Source: Gammaproteobacteria bacterium 45_16_T64 (GTDB lineage Bacteria > Pseudomonadota > Gammaproteobacteria > Pseudomonadales > Ketobacteraceae). From it: a DNA stretch of 64,000 nucleotides. A program made the position numbers and the translations under genes. The notes under the pieces were generated by a model. The model saw only the letters and a list, made by a program, of their open reading frames with translations, was not told where the DNA came from and ran no database searches. Position 1 is the first letter of the stretch. Every line of letters begins with the position of its first letter. Positions 46,924 through 56,555 of this stretch are shown one piece after another. Location of the stretch: assembly GCA_002162955.1 (NCBI GenBank), contig MABD01000018.1:62001-126000 (forward strand). Reading direction: 5' to 3'.

Positions 46924-46948
46924 AGCTATCCATCCTCTTTGGATAGCT
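46924..46948. terminator. hairpin between convergent genes
   Basis: AGCTATCCA (46924-46932) pairs with TGGATAGCT (46940-46948) around TCCTCTT. It lies 12 bases after the secreted-protein stop and inside the last codons of the convergent DUF6279 gene. There is no T-run, so its activity is uncertain. Confidence 0.4.
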
Positions 46949-47810
46949 GTGCAAAGTCCTCTGCATAGCTGTGTAATGTGCTAACAATATGCCGCCTCTG
47001 CTTCTTGGTAAAACTACGATCTAACTCAAAATAAAGCTGAGTGAGTGCATTCTTATTGCTCTCAAGTTTTTGCTCTAATGTTTCGCTACGCCCAAAATTC
47101 GGCGTGGTTAATAGCGTAATCAGCCGTGACCGATATAACTTTGGTTGCTTACGCAACGCCAACACACCTTTGAATTCTGCACGCCATGCAGTCCCTGCTT
47201 GATAGAAGTCCTCCCCCATCGGCTGATAGCGTCCACCCCACGTTGCCACCATATCCTCTTGTGCATCGGACAAGGAACCGGTCCAACGCTCAATGGTATC
47301 AATCACCTCTTCAACCTGCTCTTCCTGTAGCTTACGCAGACTAGCCCCAGCATTCTTGGCCCGCAATCGATCCCCCTCCTTTTCGAGAAGCACGTACAGA
47401 TCGGTTAACTGCTGGTCATCCGCATCGGCAAAGAGATCCGCAATATCGGGGGCCAACCGCTCCATCATGATTCCCGCCAATCGCTCAGTTTCATTCTGCA
47501 AGTACCTCACCTCCTGTTCTGATAAGCCATCCGCAACATCTGTAGCCACTTTATCCAGAAAGGCCGAGTACTCGGGCAATTGACTCTTTCTATGCCAATC
47601 CAAATAATCTTCTAAGCGCTCCTCAAAAAAGTCGTCCTGCTTTCCATTAAGGTCTAAATAGTCACTGACATACCAAGGCACCAACCAATCCAGCTGGTTA
47701 TATACCAATTTCACCGCACATGCAGGTATCAGTGCAACCCCAATCAAGAACAGCACAGCACGCCAATCACCACTTACCCTTTTGGCCACCCCTCTTAACA
47801 CTCCTGTCAT
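46926..47810 (-). CDS. DUF6279 family lipoprotein
   Basis: The 294-residue protein has an N-terminal hydrophobic segment ending in a cysteine (ALIPAC). The family's typical start of the mature protein follows: AVKLVYNQLDWLVPWYVSDY and LDLNGKQDDFF. The rest is alpha-helical and charged, with repeated heptad-like stretches. The role of this lipoprotein family is not known. It diverges from the type VI cluster across a 289-base gap. Confidence 0.8.
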   Translation of the reverse strand: MTGVLRGVAKRVSGDWRAVLFLIGVALIPACAVKLVYNQLDWLVPWYVSDYLDLNGKQDDFFEERLEDYLDWHRKSQLPEYSAFLDKVATDVADGLSEQEVRYLQNETERLAGIMMERLAPDIADLFADADDQQLTDLYVLLEKEGDRLRAKNAGASLRKLQEEQVEEVIDTIERWTGSLSDAQEDMVATWGGRYQPMGEDFYQAGTAWRAEFKGVLALRKQPKLYRSRLITLLTTPNFGRSETLEQKLESNKNALTQLYFELDRSFTKKQRRHIVSTLHSYAEDFAQLSKEDG

Positions 47811-48099
47811 AGCTCCTCCTCAAATTACCCGTTATTCGTTTTGTTGTTCAAATCCTGGTTTAGACACTACTTTTATTTACACTATTCACTGAATCAAGTA
47901 TAAAAATATTTATATGAATTATGTTACGAGCAGGTAATAGCTCAATACACAATCAGAATACCGATAGACAACGGAAAACTGTGCAACATTCCGCCAACTT
48001 GGCAAATGATACCTAAAAAAAACCGGTAAAATTACCTTTAGACAACTATGCTTGCGGTTACAATAGCTCACAACAACCCATTAATAACAAAGGCTTACC

Positions 48100-49239
48100 A
48101 TGGCATCACCAGCAGTGTTAGACATCGAAAGTTTCTTAGAGCCCATCTCTGAAGATGCCCCTGTCGGTAGCAATATTCGCGATGATCGTACTGCGAACTC
48201 TTTGTTCTATCAGATTAAGGACGCCCGCGAACGCGCTCGCACTGCTGAACGGAACGCCATGCTTGAGAATGACGATGGCGTAAGTGCATATGACGAATGG
48301 CGCACTGTGCTCGAGGTTGCTCCCACAATCCTAAAGGAAGCCAGTAAGGATATCGAAGTCGCCGCATGGTATATCGAAGCGCTTACCCGAATACATGGGT
48401 ATGCAGGTCTTAGAGACGGTTTCGCCTTGGCCCAGCAGCTCGCCGAAAAATACTGGGACGACATGTTCCCAATTCCAGACGAGGACGATTACGAAGACGT
48501 ACGGGAAACCCGCTGTGCTCCTTACGCTGGTCTCAATGGAGAAGGGCGTGAAGGCACTCTTATACCACCATTGCGTAACATCGAAATAACCGAAGATCGT
48601 GAAATGGAGCCCTTCGCTTACTGGCAGTATCTGCAAGCGATGGAAATTCAAAAGGTTGCAGACGAAGAGGTCAGAGAAGAGCGAATTGCTGCGGCAGGTA
48701 TTAGCGTTGATATATTTCAACGCGCCATTGACTCCAGCAGCCTTGAGTTTTGCCAACACCTTATAGGTGACCTGGAAGGCTGCCTCGAAGCCTTTATGGC
48801 ACTTTCAGACACTCTGGACGAAAAAGGCGGAGAGTTCTCCCCTCCCTCTAGCAATATAAAAAATATACTCAACGAGATATTAGGGGTTATTAACCACCTT
48901 GCGAAGGACAAACTAGCCTTGGCAGCGCCCGCAGAAGATGCGGCGGAAGCCGAAGCCGGTGAAGATGGGGCAGCAGCAGCCACTGGTGGTGCACCCTCAG
49001 CCGCAAACGTTGCTGCTACCGCCGTACAAAGCAGAGAAGAAGCCTTTAAACAGCTATTGCGTATATCAGATTTCTTTATGAAAACCGAACCGCACTCCCC
49101 TGTTCCCTATGCCATAGAGAAGGCCGTACGCTGGGGTCGCATGCCGCTACATGAGCTAATGAACGAGCTGCTCACCGACAGCCAGACGCGGGAAACCTAC
49201 GAATTAGTTACAGGTGTCAAATTGGACGGAGAAGACTAG
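48100..49239 (+). CDS. tssA: type VI secretion protein TssA
   Basis: The 379-residue protein has the ImpA N-terminal domain at residues about 8-130: EPISEDAPVGSNIRDD, then WRTVLEVAPTILKEASKDIE and the WDDMFPIPDED region. An Ala/Glu-rich linker (about 285-310) is followed by a C-terminal helical domain. TssA caps and primes the sheath and baseplate during tail assembly. The C-terminal part is short, like the class that stays at the baseplate or caps the tail, but I cannot assign the class firmly. It is the first gene of the type VI cluster. Confidence 0.93.
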   Translation: MASPAVLDIESFLEPISEDAPVGSNIRDDRTANSLFYQIKDARERARTAERNAMLENDDGVSAYDEWRTVLEVAPTILKEASKDIEVAAWYIEALTRIHGYAGLRDGFALAQQLAEKYWDDMFPIPDEDDYEDVRETRCAPYAGLNGEGREGTLIPPLRNIEITEDREMEPFAYWQYLQAMEIQKVADEEVREERIAAAGISVDIFQRAIDSSSLEFCQHLIGDLEGCLEAFMALSDTLDEKGGEFSPPSSNIKNILNEILGVINHLAKDKLALAAPAEDAAEAEAGEDGAAAATGGAPSAANVAATAVQSREEAFKQLLRISDFFMKTEPHSPVPYAIEKAVRWGRMPLHELMNELLTDSQTRETYELVTGVKLDGED

Positions 49240-49372
49240 ACTGAACAAACTGACATCTGTAGCAACGCAGTAATCAACACCCTGTATTAGCAATAACGAC
49301 AATATCTAACTACATTAAACAATAGCCAACAACCCTCAGTCCATTGCCTGAGGAAATCCAAAGGAAAACACC

Positions 49373-49885
49373 ATGTCCGATAGCATACATGACAAACTGA
49401 AACGAGTACGTAAGCCTCGTGTCCACATCACTTACGACGTGGAAACTAACGGCGCAGTAGAGAAAAAAGAGCTTCCTTTCGTAATGGGAGTAATGGGTGA
49501 TTACTCTGGTGACAATGCGGACGGCAAAAAAGCACTGAGAGACCGAAAATTCGTTCAAATCGATCGTGATAACTTTAACGACGCAATGAGCAAAGTTAAC
49601 CCTAAGCTAAATATGAAGGTTGACAACACATTATCGGATGACGACAGTGAGATATCTGTTGATCTGGATTTTAAGAACTTAGGTGATTTCGAACCACACC
49701 GAGTTGTTGAGCAAGTTGAACCGTTAAAGCAGCTCATGGAAGCGCGTAATAAGTTACGTGACTTAATGACGAAGGTTGACCGGTCTGACGAGCTAGAAAG
49801 TATTCTTGAAAACGTATTACAAAGCACAGATTCAATAAACGATCTGAAAAATGAACTAGGTGTCGGTGAAGGAGACAGCGAATAA
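49373..49885 (+). CDS. tssB: type VI sheath small subunit TssB
   Basis: The 170-residue protein carries the TssB/VipA pattern: [20 protein letters not shown], then [21 protein letters not shown] and the C-terminal helical part. It forms the contractile sheath with TssC. A ribosome site (AAAGGAAA) precedes the ATG. Its stop overlaps the tssC start by one base, ensuring coupled synthesis. Confidence 0.97.
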   Translation: MSDSIHDKLKRVRKPRVHITYDVETNGAVEKKELPFVMGVMGDYSGDNADGKKALRDRKFVQIDRDNFNDAMSKVNPKLNMKVDNTLSDDDSEISVDLDFKNLGDFEPHRVVEQVEPLKQLMEARNKLRDLMTKVDRSDELESILENVLQSTDSINDLKNELGVGEGDSE

Positions 49886-51372
49886 TGAGCGATACACAAA
49901 CCGAAGGGCAAGGCGCAGAAGCGGGCGAAGGTGAAAGCCTCAGCCTACTTGAACAAGCAATTGGTGCCACCAAGCAAACCGAGCGTGATGAAACGCAAGA
50001 TTTGCTTAAGAACCTTACAGAACAAGCACTGACCGGCACAATCGCGTGGGACAAAAACCTCACCGTAACGATGAAGAAAGCTATTTCTGCTATCGACGAG
50101 AAAATCTCGAAGCAGCTAGCTGCTATCATGCACAATGATAAATTCCAGAAGCTAGAAGGCTCCTGGCGTGGTGTGAATCACTTGGTGATGAACTCAGAAA
50201 CCGGTTCTGGACTCAAGATCAAGATGCTTAACCTCTCCAAGCGCGAGCTGTTTAAAGATCTTGATAAGGCCGTTGAGTTTGATCAGAGTCAGATCTTTAA
50301 GAAGATCTACGAAAACGAATTTGGCACCGCTGGTGGCGAACCTTATGGTGCGCTAATTGGTGATTACCAATTCACTAACCACCCTGAAGATATCGACCTA
50401 CTGACGAATATGTCGCATGTTGCTGCCGGTGCATTCTGCCCATTCGTCAGTGCCGCCAGCCCTGAGATGTTTGGTTTTGATGAGTTTACTGAACTATCTA
50501 AGCCTCGCGACCTTGAGAAAATCTTTGAATCTCAGGAATACATCAAATGGCGCAGCTTCCGTGACAGCGAAGATTCTCGCTTTGTCACCATGGTAATGCC
50601 ATCGGTTCTTGCCCGTTTACCTTATGGATCAGAAACCAAGCCAGTAGAAGAGTTTGGCTATGAAGAATTTGAGCTAGATGCCGACGGCAAGTGTAAGCCC
50701 GTAGATCACCAGGATTACTGCTGGATGAACGCATCTTACGTTATGGGTACCACCATGACTAAAGCCTTTGCTGAAACTTCATGGTGTACTGCTATCCGTG
50801 GCGCTGAAGGTGGCGGTAAAGTTGAAGGCCTACCTGCTCACTTATTCACCAGTGATGATGGCGACACTGACCTGAAATGCCCAACTGAAATCGGCATCAC
50901 CGATCGACGTGAAGCAGAATTAAGCAAGCTTGGCTTCTTACCTCTTTGTCACTACAAGAACACAGATTACTCTGTATTCTTTGGTGGTCAAACAGCCCAA
51001 AAGCCGAAGGTCTATGATGACCCTGCAGCGACGGCAAACGCCTCTATCTCTGCGCGTCTTCCATACATCATGGCAACCTCTCGTATCGCACACTTCTTGA
51101 AAGTAATGGCTCGAGACAAGATCGGCTCCTTTATGGAAGCATCCGATGCGGAAGATTGGCTAAACCGTTGGATCAACGGTTACACTAACAGCAATCCAGC
51201 CGCCGGTGCAGAAATGAAAGCGCGTTACCCATTGGCGGAAGCCAAGGTAGAAGTGAAAGAAATTCCAGGTGCACCTGGATCGTATAACGCCGTAGCCTGG
51301 TTACGTCCTTGGTTACAAATGGAAGAGTTAAGCGCCTCACTTCGTATGGTTGCTAGCATTCCTGGCGGTTGA
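49885..51372 (+). CDS. tssC: type VI sheath large subunit TssC
   Basis: The 495-residue protein has typical TssC/VipB segments: [53 protein letters not shown] and the C-terminal [18 protein letters not shown]. It packs with TssB into the contractile sheath. An intrinsic-terminator-like hairpin lies 21 bases after the stop, so the sheath pair may be made in excess of the later genes. A paralogue follows directly. Confidence 0.97.
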   Translation: MSDTQTEGQGAEAGEGESLSLLEQAIGATKQTERDETQDLLKNLTEQALTGTIAWDKNLTVTMKKAISAIDEKISKQLAAIMHNDKFQKLEGSWRGVNHLVMNSETGSGLKIKMLNLSKRELFKDLDKAVEFDQSQIFKKIYENEFGTAGGEPYGALIGDYQFTNHPEDIDLLTNMSHVAAGAFCPFVSAASPEMFGFDEFTELSKPRDLEKIFESQEYIKWRSFRDSEDSRFVTMVMPSVLARLPYGSETKPVEEFGYEEFELDADGKCKPVDHQDYCWMNASYVMGTTMTKAFAETSWCTAIRGAEGGGKVEGLPAHLFTSDDGDTDLKCPTEIGITDRREAELSKLGFLPLCHYKNTDYSVFFGGQTAQKPKVYDDPAATANASISARLPYIMATSRIAHFLKVMARDKIGSFMEASDAEDWLNRWINGYTNSNPAAGAEMKARYPLAEAKVEVKEIPGAPGSYNAVAWLRPWLQMEELSASLRMVASIPGG

Positions 51373-51393
51373 TCATTCAACGCAGCTAGATTT

Positions 51394-51414
51394 AAGCCCC
51401 TCCATGAGGGGCTT
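51394..51414 (+). terminator. hairpin between tssC and its paralogue
   Basis: A 9-bp stem (AAGCCCCTC with GAGGGGCTT) has a CAT loop and is followed by TTTTGCC: an intrinsic terminator or attenuator inside the type VI gene run. Confidence 0.8.
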
Positions 51415-51450
51415 TTTGCCTTTGGGCTTTCTTGGGATACCTTTCTTGTT

Positions 51451-52956
51451 ATGACCGAACAGACCTCCTCATCTAACACCCCCATTCTTGATACGATCGA
51501 GGTTGCTGAAAAATCCCGCTATGAGTCCGACTTAGATTTATTCTTGAGAGAACGCGACCCAAAACGCGCCTTAACTATTTGGCTAACATGCCTATCGGGT
51601 AATGTTCACCCGCAATCAGAACTCTCAACCGCCCTTGCCAACGACATCGCCGATCTCGATGAACTGATCACCGATCAGATAAACGCTATTTTGCACGCAC
51701 CGAAGTTTCAGGCAATGGAAGCGCGCTGGCGCGGATTACAACTATTAGTTAACGAATCCGGGCGCAGCAAAAAGACCAAAATTAAACTACTGGATATTAC
51801 CTGGAAAGAAGTCTGCCGAGACCAAGAAAAAGCACTGGAATTTGACCAAAGCCAATTATTTCAAAAGATTTACAGTGAAGAGTTCGGAACGGCAGGCGGT
51901 GAACCCTACGGCCTCATCATTGGTGATTACGAAGTGAGCCATCGCCCGAGTAAGCAACACCCCAATGACGATATGGCAACTATCAAGTGTTTATCCCAAA
52001 TTGGCGCGGCAGCATTCTCACCCATCATTCTTGGTGCAGCCCCCGCATTATTTGGTGTAGACCATCATTCCGAGCTTAATATCACGCTTAATTATGACGA
52101 GATATTTAGGCAGGACGAATACATTAAGTGGCGTGCATTTAGAGATACCGAGGATTCTCGTTTTCTCGCGCTCACACTACCGCGAGTGCTACTACGCGCA
52201 CCCTGGAGATCCAAACACAGCAGCTATGAAGGCATTACTTTTCGTGAAGCCTCAGGGGATCTCGATAGCCGAAATTACCTATGGGGCAACGCAGCCTTTG
52301 CCTTTGGCTTTATCGTAATGCGCGAATACAACTCCGTCGGTTGGTTTTCGCATATCAGAGGTACACCCAGGAACCGCTTAGGCGGCGGTCTAGTAAGCAA
52401 CCTTCCAGTGGTGAACTTTGAATCGGACGCCCCCAATGTCGTTCAAAAGCCGATCACAAATACAATTATTACCGATGATCTAGAGAAAGAATTAGGCGAA
52501 TTTGGCTTTATCCCGTTATGTCAGTGTTATGACACTCCATACGCATCGTTTCACAGTAATTACAGCACCCAAAAACCAAAACAATACCAATTACAATCCG
52601 CCAACATTAACGCCAAACTTTCCACCATGTTACAGCACATACTGTGCGCCTCTCGATTCGCCCATTACATCAAGGTTATGGTGCGAGACAAAGTCGGTAG
52701 CTTCATGTCGGCGGAAGAATGTGAAAACTATCTACAACGTTGGATAGCGGAATATATCACCGGAACCGGTGGACTGGATTGGGAAATGCAAGCTCGCTAC
52801 CCTTTGCGAGATGCCAGTGTTAGCATTACAGAACGTCCGGACAAGCCGGGACATTACAGCTCAATTATTCACCTCCAGCCACATTATCAGCTGGACCAAA
52901 TGGTGTCAGAGCTCAAACTTTCAACTGAACTCGCGGCAGGGGCCTCTTTAGGTTAA
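51451..52956 (+). CDS. second TssC-like sheath protein (ImpD-type paralogue)
   Basis: The 501-residue protein aligns along its length with Tss[73 protein letters not shown] and RYPLRDASVSI. It is a divergent, intact paralogue with its own ending (LSTELAAGASLG). In the imp-type type VI loci of rhizobia the equivalent position is ImpD. Whether it replaces TssC in the sheath, caps it, or forms a separate structure is not known. It follows a terminator-like hairpin and precedes tssE by 10 bases. Confidence 0.88.
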   Translation: MTEQTSSSNTPILDTIEVAEKSRYESDLDLFLRERDPKRALTIWLTCLSGNVHPQSELSTALANDIADLDELITDQINAILHAPKFQAMEARWRGLQLLVNESGRSKKTKIKLLDITWKEVCRDQEKALEFDQSQLFQKIYSEEFGTAGGEPYGLIIGDYEVSHRPSKQHPNDDMATIKCLSQIGAAAFSPIILGAAPALFGVDHHSELNITLNYDEIFRQDEYIKWRAFRDTEDSRFLALTLPRVLLRAPWRSKHSSYEGITFREASGDLDSRNYLWGNAAFAFGFIVMREYNSVGWFSHIRGTPRNRLGGGLVSNLPVVNFESDAPNVVQKPITNTIITDDLEKELGEFGFIPLCQCYDTPYASFHSNYSTQKPKQYQLQSANINAKLSTMLQHILCASRFAHYIKVMVRDKVGSFMSAEECENYLQRWIAEYITGTGGLDWEMQARYPLRDASVSITERPDKPGHYSSIIHLQPHYQLDQMVSELKLSTELAAGASLG

Positions 52957-52966
52957 TGATTGAACG

Positions 52967-53458
52967 ATGAGAGTAGATAAAGAACAAAAAATACGCCCTT
53001 CGATATTTGATCGTTTACTCGATAACGAACCCGAAAAGAAAGTAGAAGACAATCACGATCAGTTTCAAGCAACACGGTCACTGCGAGAAAGCGTTAGACG
53101 TGACCTGGAGCAGCTGTTTAATACCCGCTATCGAATCACATCAGCGAAAGATAACCCGCCGGAATTAGAATTGTCATTGGTCAACTATGGGTTACCTGAC
53201 CTTGCTACAATTAACCTTGTAGACGAAGATACCCGTATCGATTTTTGTCGATCATTAGAAACGACTATTCGCCGATACGAACCACGGTTCAAGTCCATCA
53301 AGGTGCACACGCTGGGAAATGTGGAAAATGAAGACCGCACCGTACGATTTCGCATTGACGCCGTACTCCATGCAGATCCCGCCCCCGAGGTCATCATATT
53401 TGACTCGGTGCTCGAGCCAGTTTCCCGTTCCGTTGAAGTCATAGACACCGATAAGTAA
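52967..53458 (+). CDS. tssE: type VI baseplate protein TssE (gp25-like)
   Basis: The 163-residue protein has the gp25/lysozyme-related baseplate fold: SIFDRLLDNEP, SVRRDLEQLFNTRY, LVNYGLPDL, then RRYEPRFKSIKVHT and VRFRIDAVLHADP. TssE initiates sheath polymerisation at the baseplate. It sits 10 bases after the sheath paralogue and 18 before tssF, within one operon. Confidence 0.93.
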   Translation: MRVDKEQKIRPSIFDRLLDNEPEKKVEDNHDQFQATRSLRESVRRDLEQLFNTRYRITSAKDNPPELELSLVNYGLPDLATINLVDEDTRIDFCRSLETTIRRYEPRFKSIKVHTLGNVENEDRTVRFRIDAVLHADPAPEVIIFDSVLEPVSRSVEVIDTDK

Positions 53459-53476
53459 CAAAAAGATGGTCATAAC

Positions 53477-55306
53477 ATGAGCGATGAATTACTCCCCTAT
53501 TATGAAAAAGAGCTCGCCTTTATTCGGCGGTCGGGGGCAGACTTTTCTGAATCACATCCAAAGATTGCCGGTCGCCTCGGCGTTAACGCCGATACCGTAG
53601 AAGACCCTCACGTATCACGATTACTTGAGGGTTTTGCGTACCTGAACGCACGCATACAGCACAAGCTCGATGATGAATTCCCCGAATTAACCGACGCGTT
53701 GCTGAACGTTGCGTACCCTCATTATCTACGCCCTATACCTTCATTTTCGATTGTCCAATTTAACCCAGAAGAAGACCTGGACAGTGTATTTTCCATCCCC
53801 AAGAATACTCTGCTTGAGACCGACAGTTTTCAGGGTAAGAGCTGTAAATTCAATACGGGCTATGATGTCGAGCTGCTGCCTATCATGGTTGCCAATAGTG
53901 AATTACAGGCTCGCCCTTTTATCGCCCCCGGTGCTAACCAAGTACAAAATGCCGGTGCTGTACTGCGCATCGAAATGAAAACCCTATCTGACAAAATATC
54001 GCTCAGTGAGGTCGCGCCTAACAACGTGCGCTTCTTCCTCAAAGGGCAGCCACAGCATATGTACCCGCTACATCGCATGATTATGAATGAAGCGGTAAAA
54101 ATCGTTATCGCCCGCAGAGAAGACGACCCAACCCCAATATATCTCAATATCGACAGGATTAAACCCGTTGGCTACACCGAAGAGGAAGGGTTACTCCCTT
54201 ACCCTCCTCAGTCCTTTATTGGTTACCGGCTACTCACAGAGTATTTTTGTTTCCCAGAGAAATTCCTATTTGTCGATATCGATCTAACCGGTATCTGGGA
54301 TGAAAGTTTCACCAATGAACTGAACCTTTACATCTACCTAGACACATCGAACACAGAGATCGAACGCAATATTTCTGCAGAGAATTTTGCGCTGGGTTGT
54401 ACGCCTATTATTAACCTGTTCTCGCAACAAGCAGATCCATTGCGGTTATCCCATACGCAACAGGAATACCATATAATCCCAGATGCTCGAACCCATGATG
54501 CGCTTGAAATCTATTCTATAGACGAAGTTAAAGCCACAATGCCTGATGGCACCACCACCGAGCATCAGCGCTTTTACGGGTTAAAACATGAGCTCACCAA
54601 TAAAGACATCAGTCGTTATTGGTATGGCACCCGTCGGGATGCCAGCATGTCCCCCACACCCAATCATGACGGCTCAGAGGTTTTTGTCAGTCTAACCGAT
54701 TTGCAATTTAACCCCCAGACACCCGCCAACCAAACATTGTCGATCAAGACCCATTGCATCAATCGTGACCTGCCCAGCAAGTTACCTTACGGTGGCGGCC
54801 AGCCGAGATTACACTGTGTAGACTCTGCTCCCCCTGTAACCAATATTAGCTGCATTACACCACCGACTCATACCGTACGCCCAACGTCGGGTGACAGGGC
54901 TCGCTGGCGCTTACTATCGCATCTCAACCTGAACCACCTATCCATTAGTGGTGATGGCGATGCCACTGATACACTAAGAGAAATCCTCAGGCTCTACGAC
55001 TTTAACGAGTCTGCATCCACTCGTTCATTGATCAATTCAATACTCAAAGTGAGCACGCAATACATGACCGCACCGATTACGATCGACGGTAGAACTACGT
55101 TATGTCGCGGCACCCAGATTACGGTTGAATTTGACGAAGCGCTGCTTTCTGGAACCAGCGCTTATATGTTTGCCAGCGTACTCGAACAATTTTTTGGGGT
55201 ATATTGCACCCTAAATTCATTCACCCGCTTAATTGCCACGTTGAAAGGCAAAGATGGAGTTTTAAAGCGATGGGCACCCCGCGCCGGCGAAAAAGCCTTA
55301 GTGTAA
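53477..55306 (+). CDS. tssF: type VI baseplate protein TssF
   Basis: The 609-residue protein has the TssF start LPYYEKELAFIRRSGADF. HPKIAGRLGVNADTVEDPHV, RLLEGFAYLNARI and LLNVAYPHYLRPIPS follow, and LSGTSAYMFASVLEQFF lies near the end. With TssG it forms the baseplate wedges. Its 3' end overlaps the tssG start by 37 bases. Confidence 0.96.
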   Translation: MSDELLPYYEKELAFIRRSGADFSESHPKIAGRLGVNADTVEDPHVSRLLEGFAYLNARIQHKLDDEFPELTDALLNVAYPHYLRPIPSFSIVQFNPEEDLDSVFSIPKNTLLETDSFQGKSCKFNTGYDVELLPIMVANSELQARPFIAPGANQVQNAGAVLRIEMKTLSDKISLSEVAPNNVRFFLKGQPQHMYPLHRMIMNEAVKIVIARREDDPTPIYLNIDRIKPVGYTEEEGLLPYPPQSFIGYRLLTEYFCFPEKFLFVDIDLTGIWDESFTNELNLYIYLDTSNTEIERNISAENFALGCTPIINLFSQQADPLRLSHTQQEYHIIPDARTHDALEIYSIDEVKATMPDGTTTEHQRFYGLKHELTNKDISRYWYGTRRDASMSPTPNHDGSEVFVSLTDLQFNPQTPANQTLSIKTHCINRDLPSKLPYGGGQPRLHCVDSAPPVTNISCITPPTHTVRPTSGDRARWRLLSHLNLNHLSISGDGDATDTLREILRLYDFNESASTRSLINSILKVSTQYMTAPITIDGRTTLCRGTQITVEFDEALLSGTSAYMFASVLEQFFGVYCTLNSFTRLIATLKGKDGVLKRWAPRAGEKALV

Positions 55307-56406
55307 AACAACAGTTAGTTGAACAGCCGGGACGGTTTGAGTTTTCTCAAGCCGTTCGACTGTTAGAAATGCTGGCGATTAACGAGCATAGCTGGGATAT
55401 GGACGTGGCTGACGAAGCGGTAGGATACGACCGACCTTCATCCACAGAAGCCATCCGATTTAACGTACATCAATCACTTGAATTCCCTGCTAGCGAAATC
55501 GTTAAAGTTGAAACCAGCACCAACAGTTTTAACAATCAAAATCGAAAACAATACAACCTCACCGTTGCATTGATGGGCCTTACGGGTGCCAGCGGTGTAC
55601 TACCCTACCATTACACTGAATTGATTCTGCAGCGAATACGGCTTAAAGACGACGCATTCCGTACATTTCTCGATCACTTCAATCACCGCACACTGTCCTT
55701 GTTTTATCGCGCATCACAAAAGTATCGCTTCCCTATTACCTACGAACGCAATTTTAACGTTGCACACAAAAGCTCCGTCACACAATGGGGAGTTCGGGCC
55801 GGAAAACGCTTCCCAGATGCGGATCTATTTACTGACACCCTGCGATCCATCTCAGGTATCGGTACGAGTAAAACTCAGGAACGAATTAAGTATCTGGATG
55901 ACAACCTACTCAAGTATGCGGCCTACTGGGGCCAAGGGACACGTAACGCTAGCAACCTAAAAAGGATGTTAGCTGACTATTTCTCTTTCCCCGTGGTAAT
56001 AGAGCAGTTTAGCGGACAATGGCAAGAGATTGTGCCCGATATGCTAACTCGTCTCCCCTTCCCTCGGGAACCTTTGGGCCAAAATGCATGTCTTGGAATG
56101 AACGCAATGCTAGGTCATCGCTGCTGGACTGCTCAAAGTAAGTTCAGAATTCGCTTAACACCGCTCACCTATAAGCAATATCTATCCATCAGGCCCGGCT
56201 CTGATAAGCTAAATGCACTAAAGGAAATGGTCAGGCTTTATGTTGGCGTAGAACTGGACTACGATATTCAATTACAAATTCCTGCAAATGAGCTCCCCCC
56301 TGCCAAGCTGACAAAATCCAGCAAAAGCGGGATTCAGCTGGGCTGGAATGGTTATTTACCGAACAAGAAGGATGACGACAAAATAGTAGATATACGCATT
56401 GGATAG
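55270..56406 (+). CDS. tssG: type VI baseplate protein TssG
   Basis: The 378-residue protein has the TssG pattern: PGRFEFSQAVRLLEML, RFNVHQSLEFPASEI, LMGLTGASGVLPYHYTELI, FLDHFNHRTLSLFYRA and a late LGWNGYL. It completes the TssF-TssG wedge. The true start is the ATG 55270 inside tssF; the frame is open further upstream but without homology. About 150 bases separate it from tssH. Confidence 0.95.
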   Translation: MGTPRRRKSLSVKQQLVEQPGRFEFSQAVRLLEMLAINEHSWDMDVADEAVGYDRPSSTEAIRFNVHQSLEFPASEIVKVETSTNSFNNQNRKQYNLTVALMGLTGASGVLPYHYTELILQRIRLKDDAFRTFLDHFNHRTLSLFYRASQKYRFPITYERNFNVAHKSSVTQWGVRAGKRFPDADLFTDTLRSISGIGTSKTQERIKYLDDNLLKYAAYWGQGTRNASNLKRMLADYFSFPVVIEQFSGQWQEIVPDMLTRLPFPREPLGQNACLGMNAMLGHRCWTAQSKFRIRLTPLTYKQYLSIRPGSDKLNALKEMVRLYVGVELDYDIQLQIPANELPPAKLTKSSKSGIQLGWNGYLPNKKDDDKIVDIRIG

Positions 56407-56555
56407 CAATGTGTGATTTTTACCACGTGTAACGGTAATTTATCCTATGTTTTGTCGGCGGATTATTTTATAAAAACACCATTCGTGTGGAGATGTTTTT
56501 TGACACTCCGTACTTTACAGTTGGAAGCTAAACATTAGGCGAAGGATACAATTGC

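Noticed and set aside
47811-48099. sigma-54 promoter before tssA
   Set aside because: I looked for the GG-N10-GC pattern with flanking consensus and found no convincing match.
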